Assembly: GCA_964023275.1 (NCBI GenBank)
Contig: OZ029919.1
Coordinates: 1,570,001-1,634,000 of the forward strand
From: Norana najaformis
Taxonomy: Eukaryota; Annelida; Clitellata; Crassiclitellata; Hormogastridae
Direction: 5' to 3'
Length of the DNA stretch: 64,000 nt
Shown here: one piece after another, positions 1 through 12,025 of the stretch
Numbering within the stretch: position 1 is the stretch's first letter
Layout of the letters: every line of letters begins with the position of its first letter
The notes under the pieces: generated by a model
The model's input: only the letters and a program-made list of their open reading frames with translations
Told to the model about the DNA's origin: nothing
The model's database searches: none
Program-made: the position numbers and the translations under genes

Positions 1-59
1 GGACGACGGTTTTAAACTGAAGCCATAGTCCGTCAAAGAAGTCCAATCGAAGCCCAGAT

Positions 60-245
60 AAGTCGAGTAAGTCCCGGACCAGACACTTGGCTATGATGAG
101 TACACTAACTGTGCAGTGTCAGTGGGAAGATCAGACTGCGAGGGATAGGACTCGCCACCCGCCACCATATACCGAGGCCGATAAAATTGTTGCTAACAAT
201 TCATGCCAATGGCTGCTTAAGGGACTGCTTCTCGTCTTGTATAAG
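60..245 (+). mobile_element. SINE-B body, tRNA head not recognisable
   Basis: Shares the body with copies at 5690, 55775 and 59565: ATGAGTAC...ACTGT, a GGGAAGATCAG-type segment, GCCGAGGC, then TGGCTGCTTAAGGGACT. The internal sequence is diverged and the window edge may cut the head. Confidence 0.6.
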
Positions 246-600
246 TCGAGGAGCGCAGTGGAGGCCGACGCGAATGAGTGGTGCCTTTGGAACAGAAGTG
301 TCTGCTATTTTCCAGGCAGTAGTCTGAGAAACGTGCAGAAGTGTCTGATATTTGCCAGACACTTCCTGAGAAGCGTGCAGTTTCGTTTGTGCTGTGGAAG
401 TATTTGCGAAATTCTTGAAATACTTGGTGAGGTGAGAAGCATTGATTGGATGGAAGGAAGGAAGTCTTTATGGGGTGCGGAGATAAGCGGAGCTGAGAAT
501 CAGCTTTGGTCCACTCTGCTTTATGTACCAATATTAAAAGCCAGGTGAAAGAAAAGTCATGCAGTAGGGGGTTTGTTTTTATCTCAGTGAAAGCCACCAG
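246..600. other. Unassigned sequence with a short local duplication
   Basis: Nothing coding. Two ~45-bp related segments (AGAAGTGTCTG ... CCAG.CA) occur at about 294-385. Long frames on both strands run through into the downstream purine repeat and are not gene-like. Confidence 0.5.
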
Positions 601-1075
601 GAAGGGATCTGGCTGGAGGAGCCAGGGTTCAGTGGGAAGGAGCGACGGAAGAGAGGGAGATTTGGATGAGGGTGGAGTGAGAGAAGAGAAGAAGATCTGG
701 GTGAGGGTGGCAGATGAAAGGAAGGAAGAGATCTGGGTGGGTTGGGGACTTGGGGTGAGGGAAGAATGGAATATCTGAGTGGGACAGGCGAGGTGGGAGA
801 GTGGGATATCTGGGTGGGATGGGGAGAGTGGGATATCTGGGTAGGATGGGAGAGGGAAGATTGGGATATCTGGGTGGGATGGGGAGAGGGAACAGTGGGA
901 TATCTGGGTGGAGTGGGAGAGAGGAAAGATTCGGATATCTGGGTGGGATGGGGAGAGGGAAGAGAGAGGGAAGATCTGGGTGGGGTTAGGAACCGGGGTG
1001 TGAGACGGAGCGGAGGAAGAGAGGGGATCTGCTTGAGGGTGAGAGGGGAGCGAGGGCGAGAGGAGGGAGGGAAGA
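600..1075. repeat. G/A-rich minisatellite, ~28-bp units
   Basis: Repeated GGATATCTGGGTGGGATGGG pieces from about 745 to 960 with purine-rich flanks. Several GGG runs per unit could form G-quadruplexes. Confidence 0.8.
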
Positions 1076-1199
1076 TGTTGGCGTGGAATGGCCAAAAATA
1101 CAGCGGCGTCGGATCGCTGACAGAAATCGTCTCGTGCCACTTGCCTCTCGCAGTCCGTAATAATATTTATGTCGTTGCTATATCTGTGTAACGCTGACA

Positions 1200-1460
1200 T
1201 CGCTCGCTTGGTCGGTTGGCCGACAGACAGACAGACAGACAGACGCACGCAGGGAGGGAGTGGCCGATGGACAGAAGGACCGACGGATCAACAGACGGAC
1301 GGACAGACGGACGAACAAGACGGACGGATAGGCGGTAGGACAGAAGCACAGACGGACGGAGAGGCGTACGGACAATAGGACACAGACGGACGGATAGGCA
1401 TACAGACAGCTGGACACATGAAGAGACGGACAGACGGACGGACAGATGTAGGGATAGATG
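1200..1460. repeat. (GACA)n/(GACG)n tetranucleotide repeat
   Basis: Impure GACAGACGGACG-type repeat. Open frames on both strands here are repeat artefacts. Confidence 0.85.
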
Positions 1461-1977
1461 GGTGAAGGCAGGAAGAAGAGAAGGCTGTGGTCTGGTAGCA
1501 CTGGCCCGGTTTCCCCCTCGGTTTGAGGGTCAGCGTGTAACGGTGGCAGCGACTGACCCACTGGTGGGTGGTTGGTGGATTTCGGTCGTCTGGTGGGTCC
1601 GTAGTGCAGTTGTACCTAAGACCACCGCGCACCGAGTGTTCGACCACCTGTTCACGGCGGTGGCCAATCCACGTTGTTACTACAGGTGTATCTCGGGCGT
1701 GTGCATACCTGTGCGTGACGTCAGCAAGGTAGGTGGTTGGCATTGACGCATGGTGACTGGAAGCTAAGTACCTCCAGAGGGACGTATGCTGAACTCGTTG
1801 TTGGATTCGTGTCCAGGGCCGTAACTTGGTCTAGAAACTGGGGTACGACTTCCACCCTCCTTTCACGTTACTAACTATAGCTTGATACATGTTGTATGAA
1901 AGGTCATCGGAGAGGGCGAAGTTCATACTACGCTGAAAGCGTGTTGCTTATTCACGGTATGAAAATGATTTTTGCTC
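1461..1977. other. No recognisable feature
   Basis: Moderately GC-rich, non-repetitive. A 94-codon + frame at 1462-1746 shows no domain or signal peptide. Confidence 0.4.
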
Positions 1978-2152
1978 CATTTATTAAGCTCCACTATCTT
2001 CGGATAAAGCTTCAATCGATGGCGCTGAGCAGTTGTGAGTAAAGAACCTGCTCAGGTCCCTACGTGGTAGCCGTCTTAGGGGAGGAGATTCTAACCCGTA
2101 CTCTCCTCGTTACTAGTCAAGCGCATGGACCAATCGGCCACCGTGCCCCACA
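1978..2152 (-). mobile_element. SINE-A, tRNA-derived
   Basis: On the minus strand the head reads GGGGCACGGTGGCCGATTGG (A-box region) and GTACGGGTTAGAATCTC (B-box region); the tail has GCTCAGCGCCATCGATTGA and ends TTAATAAATGGAG, like the copy at 52843. Confidence 0.75.
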
Positions 2153-2339
2153 AAAAGTGGGGCGTGGTGCTCCGGAGTGAAATTGGGGTGCGGATACCCC
2201 AGAAACCATGATCATATGGTTATACACGGGGCATATGGACCGATGGACGGATAGATGGATGAAGGTAGCAAGAAAGGAAGCGTCGTTAAACGGAAGTCAT
2301 CTATCTGGTTAGACAACCATTGACATGCCTCCATAGAAC

Positions 2340-2515
2340 TCCTACGAATGGCAATTGATTGATATATCGATTGATTGATTGATTGATTGAGGCATTCTTT
2401 CATGAATGAATGAATGATGTATTGAGTGTTTGAATGGTTAATTGATCTAGTGATTGAGTAAATGACTGATTGACTGAACAAATGAACGAATGAGTGAATG
2501 AATGAGAGGTTGATT
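2340..2515. repeat. (GATT)n and (GAAT)n simple repeat
   Basis: TTGATTGATTGATTGA followed by ATGAATGAATGA runs. Confidence 0.85.
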
Positions 2516-2689
2516 TCGTTCTTCGTTCAGTCATGCATTAGATTGGGTTGGACCATTTGATGGAGAGACATGAATCTCTTCCACCGAACGACGGAGCTTT
2601 TCAAATGGGCGACCTTTGTTATCTAATCCTACCGTAAATAGATTCGCTAATGGAACCACGTTCCAGCATCTTTTTTCTGATTTAAAGCT

Positions 2690-2865
2690 CTCTCTGTCTC
2701 TGTCTCTGCTCTGTCTCTCTGTCTGTCTGTCTGTCGGTCTGTCTCTATCACTCTCTGTCTATCTCCCTCTCTCTGTCTATCTCTACCTTTTGTCTTCATA
2801 TCTCTGTATGTCTCGGCCCGCCCGTCCGCTGCCTGTCCACCTGCCTGCCTGCAGTCTCGTTACCC
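2690..2865. repeat. (TCTG)n/(TC)n pyrimidine-rich repeat
   Basis: Impure CTGTCTCTGTCT repeat; the Leu/Ser-rich frame across it is an artefact. Confidence 0.8.
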
Positions 2866-2969
2866 TGGGATTTCCCTGTCCTGACCTTTACCCTTTGACC
2901 CTTGTTCTTTGCGGCCGTGGAATTCCTGCATTCCGTATCTCTGTGTCTGAGTTCTGATGTACTTTGCAT

Positions 2970-3655
2970 TATTATTACGGCGGGCGATATAACCAGACGA
3001 TCTATAACCCCAAGGAGCTCAATCCCTCTCCCCCTTCTGGAGAAACCTTATCCTCGCGGGGCTTAACGGTCACCCCAGGAGGCGTAATAACGACGGGCTA
3101 GCCCTCGGGAGCGTTAAGGTCGCTGACCTGTGACCCCAAGGGTCTTAACCTCCAGGCGCTTCATCTCAAAGAAGACATAACCGAGAGAAGACTAACGGAA
3201 GTGGACATAATCCTAAGAGGCTTAACCAGAAGGAGCGCTAAGGTCAATGAACTTTGACCCAAGGGTTAATCCAAAGGGGATTTAAACCCCAGGGACTTTA
3301 AAGCCGAAGGGTCATAGCCCAGTGGGTATGAACCGAAGAGGTCATAACCCCTAGGAGCTCAGGTGCTACGGTTATTGGTTTTTGACCGTCGATGTGGGCT
3401 TTGGGATAACGAAGCTCGAGAAGTCATTAGATTAGATTAGATTAGCTTCGATTAGATTAACGAGGCACTTGGTTTCTGCTAAGATACAGAGGCGCTACAT
3501 GAATGGCCGCTTACGCTACATCGGATTACTTTTGTCTTATTAATGTAGCGTAATGCAGTGTATGTCTTGTAATCAAGCAACTTTATATAGCGGATTTAAA
3601 TCTCATGGGGCCTTAAGCCAAAGGGTCATAGCCCAGTGGATATGCAAAGCATTTT
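2970..3655. repeat. Old, degenerate ~17-20-bp minisatellite
   Basis: Units resembling CATAACCCCAAGGAGCTTAA recur from 2990 to 3365 with heavy divergence; a related segment (AAGGGTCATAGCCCAGTGG) recurs at 3308 and 3618. A short (ATTAG)n run lies at 3427-3446. Confidence 0.65.
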
Positions 3656-3659
3656 TGCA

Positions 3660-3785
3660 AAGTACACGTGACGTGGCAGTTCCCCACGTGACCTGGCAGT
3701 TCCCCACGTGACCTGGCAGTTCCCCACGTGACCTGTGCAGTTCCCCACGTGACCTGGCAGTTCCCCACGTGACCTGGCAGTTCCA
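3660..3785. repeat. 20-bp tandem repeat with CACGTG, ~6 units
   Basis: Unit CACGTGACCTGGCAGTTCCC, near-identical between copies; each carries a palindromic E-box CACGTG. Confidence 0.9.
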
Positions 3786-4430
3786 AGCTGCTTTCAGAAT
3801 GAATGCTCTTTTAGCAGGAAAAGAAAGATTAATAGAAGCAGGAAAGGTTCCTCAAAGGCACTACATAAATGCGCTCAGGTGCCTGCATTTTAGTTGCATA
3901 ATTATCGCCAATTTATATAGCGCCGCATAAAGAGAAACTCCATAAGGGCGCTCTTGACCTGACAACACGAAACCTCAGATGCGTGAATAATGAAAGCGGG
4001 TGCACTTTATGATGACTCTGATCGGGTGCCGAGCATGCTCCGAGTGGGCTATTAAATGCACTCGAGTGCCTCGTATTCCAGAGTCTCTCTGAGCGTACTC
4101 GATACAGATTTGGAACGCACTCGGCACTGCTATGCAATGGAAGCTTTTCCAGCTGTTGGATCTTAGACGGGTTAATTTGTCATTTTAAACGAACTCTTTA
4201 CAGTGGGGGAGTGTCTTCTGGACAGATTTAGGGCGGTGTATAAATGCCTAATTACACCATACAATAGGGAGCGCCTTCGAGACATATGTGGAGGGTTAGC
4301 CAGTTAGTTAGCTAGCTATAGATACTTAATATCACAAAAGCGCCAACTATGCTAGCCTAAGTGGTGTTATATAAATGTCTTGTAAGGTTACAGTACATTA
4401 CATTGCATTGTATTGTATCGCTTCACACTC
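3786..4430. other. Element remnants, no gene
   Basis: Holds a reversed 3' module (AATTTATATAGCGCC at about 3910) and a short GAGTGC-rich degenerate stretch at 4015-4130. No domain seen in the minus frame 3913-4137. Confidence 0.45.
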
Positions 4431-4945
4431 TAGTACATATGCACCATCTGGTTATGTATGTATGTATGTATGATGTGTATGTGTATGTATGTATACACGT
4501 ATGTATGTATGCATTCATTGATGTAAGTACTTCTTTGCACAAGTATGTGTGTATGTATTTATGTATGTATGCATGCATGCATGTATGTAGTTATGCATGT
4601 AAGTATGCATGAATGCATACATGTGTATGTGTGTATATGTATGTATGGATGTATGTATGAAAATACGCATCTATATATGTTTGTATTTCTGTATGTCTAG
4701 GTATGTACATGTATGTGTGTATATGTATGCATGTATGTGTGTATGCTTATGTGTAGGCATTCTATGTATGTATGTATATATGTATGCATGTAAGCTCTAT
4801 GTATGTATGCATGTATGTATGTATGTATGTATGCATGTAAGCTCTATGTATGTATGTATGTATGCATGTATGTATGTATGCATGTAAGCTCTATGTATGT
4901 ATGTATGTATGCATGTATGTATGTATGTTTATTTGTATATGCATG
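4430..4945. repeat. (TATG)n microsatellite with a ~48-bp higher-order unit
   Basis: ATGTATGTATGT throughout; at 4785-4920 the marker GCATGTAAGCTCTATGTATG returns three times at a regular interval. Confidence 0.85.
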
Positions 4946-5214
4946 TGTCTGTGACATGGTTGTCAAAAGGATGTGGGGGGTCATATGTATTCTTACATTA
5001 TTAATTAAATATTCTCGGCTGGAATGTATTAATTAGTTTTCCTGATTCTGTGGACATTGGATTTCATTTATTTCATTTCCTTGTGGATCTGAATTCATTA
5101 AATTTTCCGTGTTTTGCCTTATAAGGAACGCCTGACATATTGTCTTCAGATTCCATCGACATAGTCTTATATTGTTTATTTATTCACATCAAAAGAGGAT
5201 GTCTCAAGTGTTTG

Positions 5215-5342
5215 ATAAAAATTATTATTACTATTATTATTATTGTTATTATTTTTCTTATTATTGTCATTTTTAACCCGAGTTAAATTTGATACATCAC
5301 GAAATATAAGATTAGGGTAGGAGTTAATAGATGATATGTGGA

Positions 5343-5394
<52 letters not shown>

Positions 5395-5400
5395 TGTTTT
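5215..5400. repeat. (ATT)n microsatellite
   Basis: ATTATTATT run with one long pure block at 5345-5390. Confidence 0.9.
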
Positions 5401-5689
5401 CGTAAGGTAATTATTATTTTCTACGTGCTGTAGGAATAATCCCTCAGGACTTAATAATTTTGTTAATATTAAAATTAATAATTTTATTATTTTAACCCAC
5501 TTTGGTCTCATTTACTCTGAAACGTAATGTAAATTATGTGTTGCTATGTTGCATTTATATAGCGCAGTTTGTGGAACTGCTATCGCAAGTAGTAAGTAAC
5601 GTCCATATAGTGAACGTTAGTGACCTTTTCTGACCCTAATTGATCATCTTTTGACCTTTCGATGACCACTTTTGCCCTGGAGCTCCTGG

Positions 5690-6006
5690 GAAATGTAATA
5701 TTTGGGGTGTACTGGACTGCCAACCCAGAGGTCGGGAAGTTCAAATCTGTGCTTGGGTAGAAATGGTTCTGTTTCTTTTCCACTAGCGCTTCTTCGGCTT
5801 TAAAATGAGTACATTGACTGTACACTATTGGTGCAAAGATCAGGCAGTGAGGAAGGAATGACCACTTCCTCATATAACGAGGCTGAGAAAATGAGGGCGC
5901 TAAGATCAGGCGGTGAGGAAGAAACGGCCACCCTTCCTCACATGCCGAGGCTAAGAAAATGAGGGTGCTAATGCTGCCCTTCGGAGATGGCTTGATAAGA
6001 GACTGA
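5690..6006 (+). mobile_element. SINE-B, tRNA-derived
   Basis: tRNA-like start with GAGGTCGGGAAGTTCAAATC (B box), then ATGAGTACATTGACTGTACA, a GATCAGGC.GTGAGGAAG segment present twice (an internal duplication at about 5838 and 5910), GCCGAGGCTAAGAAAATGAG. Confidence 0.75.
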
Positions 6007-6139
6007 TGATCTTTGAGATTACGCACAACTGTAGTTTTGACTTTTTTATGAGATTATTACCTATTGTTTGTTTCATGTCATCAGATGTTTGCTTTAGACA
6101 GGTCTTCATTACATTACGTGACGTTACAGTGCCTTTACA

Positions 6140-6245
6140 GTCCTACATGTGTGCATCCAAAAACTTATATAGCGTATTTAGAACCTCACAAAGGCGCTGC
6201 GGCATGACTACCCAGCAGTTCCAAACAGGTGCGTCTTAAGATGGA
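6140..6245 (-). mobile_element. LINE 3'-end remnant
   Basis: Reversed 3' module ACTTATATAGCG followed by CTCACAAAGGCGCTGCGG and AACAGGTGCGTCTTAAG, as at 63752-63845. Confidence 0.5.
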
Positions 6246-6302
6246 CCGAGAATGTTTCTTGAGCCGATAGAAGAGGAAGAGTTTGAATTTCTAGAGAAAG
6301 AC

Positions 6303-6741
<439 letters not shown>

Positions 6742-7171
6742 CTTGTTCCAGAAGGACGGTCCAGGCCAAGATTTTTACGTTGTCATCGCTTCATCCACAC
6801 TGTAGGCCTTGACATATTTCTGACTGTTGACATTATGGACTGTTGAAAATACAACACGGCGAATGAATTGGGTCAGAGCTCTGAGAGACAACGGGCAGAG
6901 AGAAGTTGAGGGGCTGGGTTAACTGGGGCACCAGTGACACAGTATCTCTATGCTGGGTGTATTTAATATTGTAGCATCGGATCCATGGGCTCTTGGCCCA
7001 TGGATCATGATGATGAGCCTCGGGTGCTGATATTTGTGGAAGGGGCGGGGATTCGGAGGGACAGCGGGGCTGATACCCGTAGAAATGACATCGGCTGAGG
7101 CACAGGTTTCTCTTGTGAGGGGCTTCAACTGCTGTAACCTAGATTCGATTAAACGAGTCTGGACCAGATAG
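6742..7171. other. No recognisable feature
   Basis: Unique sequence; the minus frame that covers 6919-7551 runs through two microsatellites and lacks any domain. Confidence 0.4.
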
Positions 7172-7236
<65 letters not shown>

Positions 7237-7315
7237 TACAGATACAGAGGCTGTGAGATGGATAAAGATAGAGATAGAGATGCAGAGGCAGAGATATAGA
7301 GAGAACAATAGAGAT

Positions 7316-7350
<35 letters not shown>

Positions 7351-7352
7351 CT
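7172..7352. repeat. (TA)n then (GATA)n and (GACA)n
   Basis: About 29 TA units, then GATA/GAGATA-type repeats, then GACAGACAGACA to 7350. Confidence 0.95.
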
Positions 7353-8130
7353 GTGGTTTCTGCAAACGCTTCCTAATTGCTTGCAAGGCCTCAGAAGAAC
7401 GCGCGACAGATGGCGTTGGGAGAGGATAGTCCGTACATGTAGTCAACCGTCGCGAAGCGACGATGGCGTTGTGACGTGACCTCAGAAGAATTCTTGGGCA
7501 TTTATGAGCAGACAAACGGGAGAACCGGGACAGGGAGGTTTTCGAAGGCATAAGGCGGGTAGACAGGTTAAGTAAGCAGACATCTATAGGCAGTGTCCTG
7601 TATTGTTCATGGCACCAAGAAAACAGAAACGATACAGAAAATAAATTTCGAGTAATTACTACTAATTAGTGGATCGTGATTAGCTGAAATCGCTTAATTG
7701 CAGACGCAGCAAACACGGAAAACAAGTTTGGAATTTCAATGAATTTTTCTGATCAGATTTGAAGATGAGGAAAAGGGAAAGAAAAATTGTTTGTTGCTGT
7801 CGTCGAGGGACGTGTACCACGAAGAGTTGACTCACGATGCATTACTAAATTTAACTCTCGTTATGGCTCGTAATTTGTGAGTGACGCTTGCTAATGTGTT
7901 TGGTTAGTCACTTGCTCAAACTTGGTTACTACTCGTTCACGCAGTTACTAACTATCTCTGTCGTTCGTCGCTTGACTTCACCGCTGTGCATAACTTCGCG
8001 GGGTGAATCCAGCCCAGTTCTACGCCCGGAACCACCCACGTCACTGCCTCTTCTGCTGTCGGCGTAAAATGCCCGTTCTCGACCACCTGAGCACATAGTG
8101 CCCTTTCTGTCAAAAAAACGTTCAGGATTC
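7353..8130. other. No recognisable feature
   Basis: Mixed-composition unique sequence. No domain, splice-consistent exon or known element identified. Confidence 0.4.
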
Positions 8131-8131
8131 A

Positions 8132-8343
8132 CCCCTTCTTCCTCTTATCTCTCTCCTCTCCAACCCCAAACACCATCCACCATAGCTGCCACGCTGTCTC
8201 TCCGCCTGACTTTTGAATCTTGACCTGGAACCGAACCCTTTTGCCTATCGATTTCGTTTTGACTGAGCGCCTGTGAATAAGCTGGCCCCTGTGACGTGGC
8301 TTTCGTTGGGAGCTGTAGAAATTTCGAAATTACGATTACGATT
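8132..8343 (+). mobile_element. ATTACG-tail LINE, 3' end
   Basis: CTTCTTCCTCTTATCTCTCT, CAAACACCATCCACCATAG, TCTTGACCTGGAACCGAACC, TATCGATTTCGTTTTGACTG, TGAATAAGCTGG, CTGTAGAAATTTCG, ATTACGATTACGATT. Confidence 0.85.
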
Positions 8344-9010
8344 GGCCGCATCCGTAAGAGAGACAGCACTGTAAAGCTTTGTCTTTGGATCCTACTCTGC
8401 TCCTCTTCCACGGCCGCTGGATGGGCAACATCCTTTGCTCAGAACTGGTTTTGTTCATCCTTCATCAGCAATAGCCGATCCTTTTGTGTACCTTTAGTAC
8501 TACGGGCTTTCTCTTCGCCACCATTGTACATCTCGTAACTCTGCAACTACCGCCAATAAACTGTAATACCAGTCGTTCTCTTAGTCCCTGGGACAGAAGA
8601 CTCTTACGACTCGTCTCCGTGTTCTTCCGCCATAGGCGCATGGATATCGAGTGACTCATCTGCCGACTATCACGCGTCTCTCGCGCCATTTCCCTGTGTA
8701 GGACTTCCGGCCTCATACGTATATTCGTCAGGCAACACATCTTACGGAGTCAGTTCTAGTACCGGGACTCTGTGTTGGCAATTCTCGGCCAACACGGTTA
8801 ATGAATTCTGCTTCGGAAGATACTGGTAGGATCTCTATAGAACTCTGACAGTGAAGAAGGTCCTCTCTCTGTAGCCTTTGACATTTGCACACAGAGTTTC
8901 GTCCTGACCAACACACGAAGGGCCCGACTCCGCACTTTAGTCAGTTCTCCCAGCCGTGTGTTATGAAAAGTAATATGTGCAGTCGGTATCAACTGTGTCG
9001 ACTCCTATTC
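8344..9010. other. No recognisable feature
   Basis: Unique; minus-strand frames of 62-91 codons (8465-8992) show no domain. Confidence 0.35.
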
Positions 9011-9200
9011 GGTGTGGCACGGTAGCTCATTGGATAGAGCGCTTGGCTTGTAAAGCGGAAAGTACAGGTTCGTGGCTTATACCGTCTCACGATCTTACAA
9101 CATGGTGGGCCCGAACCCTGTCGGATCAGCGGAGCCAGCCAGGAACCGGTGACTTTCACGCAGCACTAAATTGTGCAAAAACTGTCGTCAGCTAACGCAG
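9011..9200 (+). mobile_element. SINE-A-like, tRNA-derived head
   Basis: GTGGCACGGTAGCTCATTGG ATAGAGCGCTTGG, then GTACAGGTTCGTGGCTTATAC as a B box. Not a functional tRNA: no matching acceptor arm. The 3' half departs from other SINE-A copies. Confidence 0.65.
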
Positions 9201-9334
9201 TATTGTTTAGTGATTTCGCAGATCGTAGGCCTTGCACGAAAATGCCTTGGACCTGATCAGTTTTGAAGGGTTAGCCGCAGGAAGGAATAGTGAAGAGACG
9301 TTAACAGCCAATTGAATTACAGTGAGAACCGTAC

Positions 9335-9395
9335 AATTTTTTTCCGAAATGACGTCAACGGCCTTTGATGCCATAAGATGTCGTTAAACATTGGA
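9335..9395 (-). mobile_element. SINE-D fragment
   Basis: Reverse of the TTTAACGACATCTTATGGC ... GGCCGTTGACGTC core also present at 11.1-11.6, 16.0 and 43.5 kb. Confidence 0.55.
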
Positions 9396-9429
9396 TGCTA
9401 CGACTGCTGCAGCAAGAAATTTTAGGAGA

Positions 9430-9520
9430 TAACTCAGGGGCCGAGCGGCTAACGTGTTGGCGTTTCACCTGAGCGATCCGGGTTCAATTCCAGAACCTGT
9501 CATGTTCAATCGACTTCGAT
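9430..9520 (+). mobile_element. tRNA-derived SINE head, Ser/Leu-tRNA-like
   Basis: GGGGCCGAGCGGCTAACGTG at the A box and ATCCGGGTTCAATTCCAG at the B box. The same B-box stretch recurs at 10082-10113 as GATCCGGGTTCGATTCCAGA. Confidence 0.55.
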
Positions 9521-9954
9521 TGCATTGTTCTTTGAAGCGTGACCTCGAGGGCCTTTGTCTTCAGATGAATACCGCCTTAAATCCAACGCATCCTCCTAAG
9601 AGAGCTGAACTGAAACCGGTTTTCCGAATTGTCGTGGTGTTTCGACGGAGAAATGCATGTGATGGACAGCTGATGATGGTTGGATGGGTGAGATCTGTTG
9701 AGATCACAGGATAACCGAGCGATCGACTTTATAACTGGCTTCATTAATACATACTCTGCCGTTATTCTGCAGGTATTCTGTGTTTTAGACGCCTGGAAGA
9801 AAGGGTTCAAATGTAACAGGTCGTTTTTAAATACATATATCTATCCTGAGTTCTAATGTAAGACATAATTACTATTAGATAAATTTTACAGGGACTACTT
9901 ATGGTATGTATCTGTATTTAATATGGCTTCTGTAACGGTTTATGATTTTTCATT
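9521..9954. other. No recognisable feature
   Basis: Unique sequence; short frames on both strands only. Confidence 0.35.
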
Positions 9955-10120
9955 GCAGTTTCACTTGCAGGGACCGTCGACTGATGCCTTGGGTATTATG
10001 ATGACGGCGCTATAGAAGTCTTTTGATTAGGTTATGTACCTGAACTTTTATATAACGCTTTGGAGAACTTCTCGTCATCTTAGCGATCCGGGTTCGATTC
10101 CAGACCCCGTCATGTAGCTA
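9955..10120 (+). mobile_element. LINE 3'UTR tail followed by a SINE head fragment
   Basis: TCGACTGATGCCTTGGGTAT and GACGGCGCTATAGAAGTC match the 3' ends at 13300, 21300, 37200 and 52750; then a short reversed module and the B-box fragment. Confidence 0.55.
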
Positions 10121-10590
10121 TTTTTCAGGCAGCTCTGTTGCATGAAAGTATATAGAAAAAGTATTCTGGGTTGATACGTGGTTTATGCAGTGTCTGTTCT
10201 AGGTACATATGTGCGTGTGTACCTGAAATTCACGTAGCACCTTTAAACTATCTGTCAATGCTAAACCACTGCTTTTCTTACAGATTATCTGAAGCAGTGA
10301 GTCTTAAGATGTCCACTCTGAAAGAATGCTTAGAGCATTCGGAAACTTACATAATGTAGTATTTAATTTAAACAACATAGAAATTTGATTTTATTTAAGC
10401 CTTGGGTGCATAACATCTTAGGGTAAAGAATTATCTGCTTTATGGAATTTGTATAGCGCCTGTTCAGATGAAATACAGAGTAAGTGCTGTAGTGACGAGA
10501 AAGAGGAACCACATATGCTCGGCGGCACAGGCTGTCAGCTTCACGTGATCTCTACAGCGACCATATATTTATCGTCTTGTGACCATATAT
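10121..10590. other. No gene; small remnants
   Basis: AT-rich, with a reversed 3' module (TTTGTATAGCGCCTG) near 10450. No coding signal. Confidence 0.35.
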
Positions 10591-10594
10591 TAAT

Positions 10595-10645
10595 TATAAT
10601 AAGACGATTTATATGGTGCTTTAGTACGGCCGAGGCCGAAATATA
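10595..10645 (-). mobile_element. LINE 3' terminus (short)
   Basis: AATAAGACGATTTATATGGT and CGGCCGAGGCCGAA are the reverse complement of the 3' end seen at 45660-45712. Confidence 0.55.
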
Positions 10646-10905
10646 GTGGTCAATTGGTCACGCGTTTAGTCGATGATCATGCGGTTGCGGTTTCGATTCC
10701 GTGTAACGACCCTGGGCAAGTTGTTTGCGCACACCGTGCCTCTGTAACTAAGAAGTCGAATTTGGTACCGGCGTAAACTGGGAAGTAAACGGCAAGTCCT
10801 GCGATGCACTGGCCCCGTGTCCAGGACCTTGGGATTCGTCCATTGCCGGCTCAAGGGCCTAAAAAAGGAAATGAGCGCCTCCCCTACGTCTCACATGTAG
10901 GATAT
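10646..10905 (+). mobile_element. SINE-C, tRNA-derived, full-looking
   Basis: Head with GTGGTCAATTGGTCACGCG and GGTTGCGGTTTCGATTCCGT, body CTGGGCAAGTTGTTTGCGCA, ACCGGCGTAAACTGGGAAGT, CCGTGTCCAGGACCTTGGGA, and end GCTCAAGGGCCTAAAAAAGG AAATGAGCGCC. The same body lies split on the minus strand at 38.5-38.9 kb. Confidence 0.75.
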
Positions 10906-10944
10906 AGAATACTTTATTATGAATATACATGTACATTTATGAGT

Positions 10945-11100
10945 ATTATATATATATATATATATGATATATATAGTCCCGTAATAAATAATATATATGT
11001 TTGTGTTTGTGTGTGCATGATAATGTCTGCTATAGCAACAGATACTAATGTGGCTACCGTGGTAATTGCATTACTTACTTACTTACTTCGTGGTTAGGGA
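10945..11100. repeat. (TA)n and (CTTA)n simple repeats
   Basis: (TA)n at 10946-10980; CTTACTTACTTACTT at 11072-11088 behind TTGCATTA, like the 3' tail of the elements at 16.7 and 24.75 kb (reverse). Confidence 0.75.
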
Positions 11101-11119
11101 GAGGAAGAGAGAGAACGAA

Positions 11120-11590
11120 TCCAGGTTTAGCGACATCTTGTGGCTGTCAGGGCCGTTGACGTCGATCTTACCTTACCAACGGCGTCTGAAGGTGATAAGA
11201 AATCAACGGTATCCGTTACGATTAAACGCATTTGACGACTATATGGCTTTTTAAAGGTGTCGAAGGATAACATTACTTTATCCAGTTTTTAACGATATCT
11301 TATATGGCTGCATGTCAGAGCAGTTGACGTCATCTAACTTTATCTCGGTAGCTTTGGTTTACACAGCGATTGGAATTTTCCGTTAATTTTTATTTTATTT
11401 TCCGTTTAACTACGCTGTGTCATAGCGAAGATGATTAGCGTCGTTCTTCTTCTGTATCTAGGATTCAGATAGGCATCACCCGACTAAAGACAGTGGCGGA
11501 GTTCACACCGATTAGTTGTTTCTTTGTTTAACGACATCTTATGGCTGCTAGGGCCCTTGGCGTCGACCTTACCTTGCCACCATAGAGTAC
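11120..11590 (+). mobile_element. SINE-D copies in a cluster
   Basis: Three TTTA(A/G)CGACATCTTATGGC-type units at about 11122, 11290 and 11526, and CACCCGACTAAAGACAGTGG at 11477. Order and gaps suggest separate insertions or duplicated pieces. Confidence 0.55.
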
Positions 11591-11794
11591 AAGGTCCTAT
11601 CACTTACCTATAGCACACCAGTCCTCCCAACCCTCCTCTCTTCGCCAGCTATTTAAAATCCAACCATTCAGTTCAACCCGCTCCTCGTCTGCCCTAACAC
11701 TTCTCCGCCCTCCTGTCACTTCAACCTTAAAATATGGTAATCGCCCCGTAGCCATAGCTCTGGAATAAACTCCCGCCAGAATTATGACAATTAT

Positions 11795-11955
11795 ATGATC
11801 CATCTTACGAACTCGCCATCACTTCACCCCTTGCAATATCTCCGCAGGCCTTCCACTAAAAATCGAAAACACTCCTGTTTCGCAGATCCTATTCTGATTC
11901 CTCTTCTTCCCCTTATCTATCTTGCAGCTCAGATTGCAAACACCACCCACCTTAG

Positions 11956-12025
<70 letters not shown>

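Noticed and set aside
217-1248. 343-codon minus frame, Pro/Ser-rich
   Set aside because: Runs over the purine minisatellite; repetitive Pro/Ser composition follows the DNA repeat.
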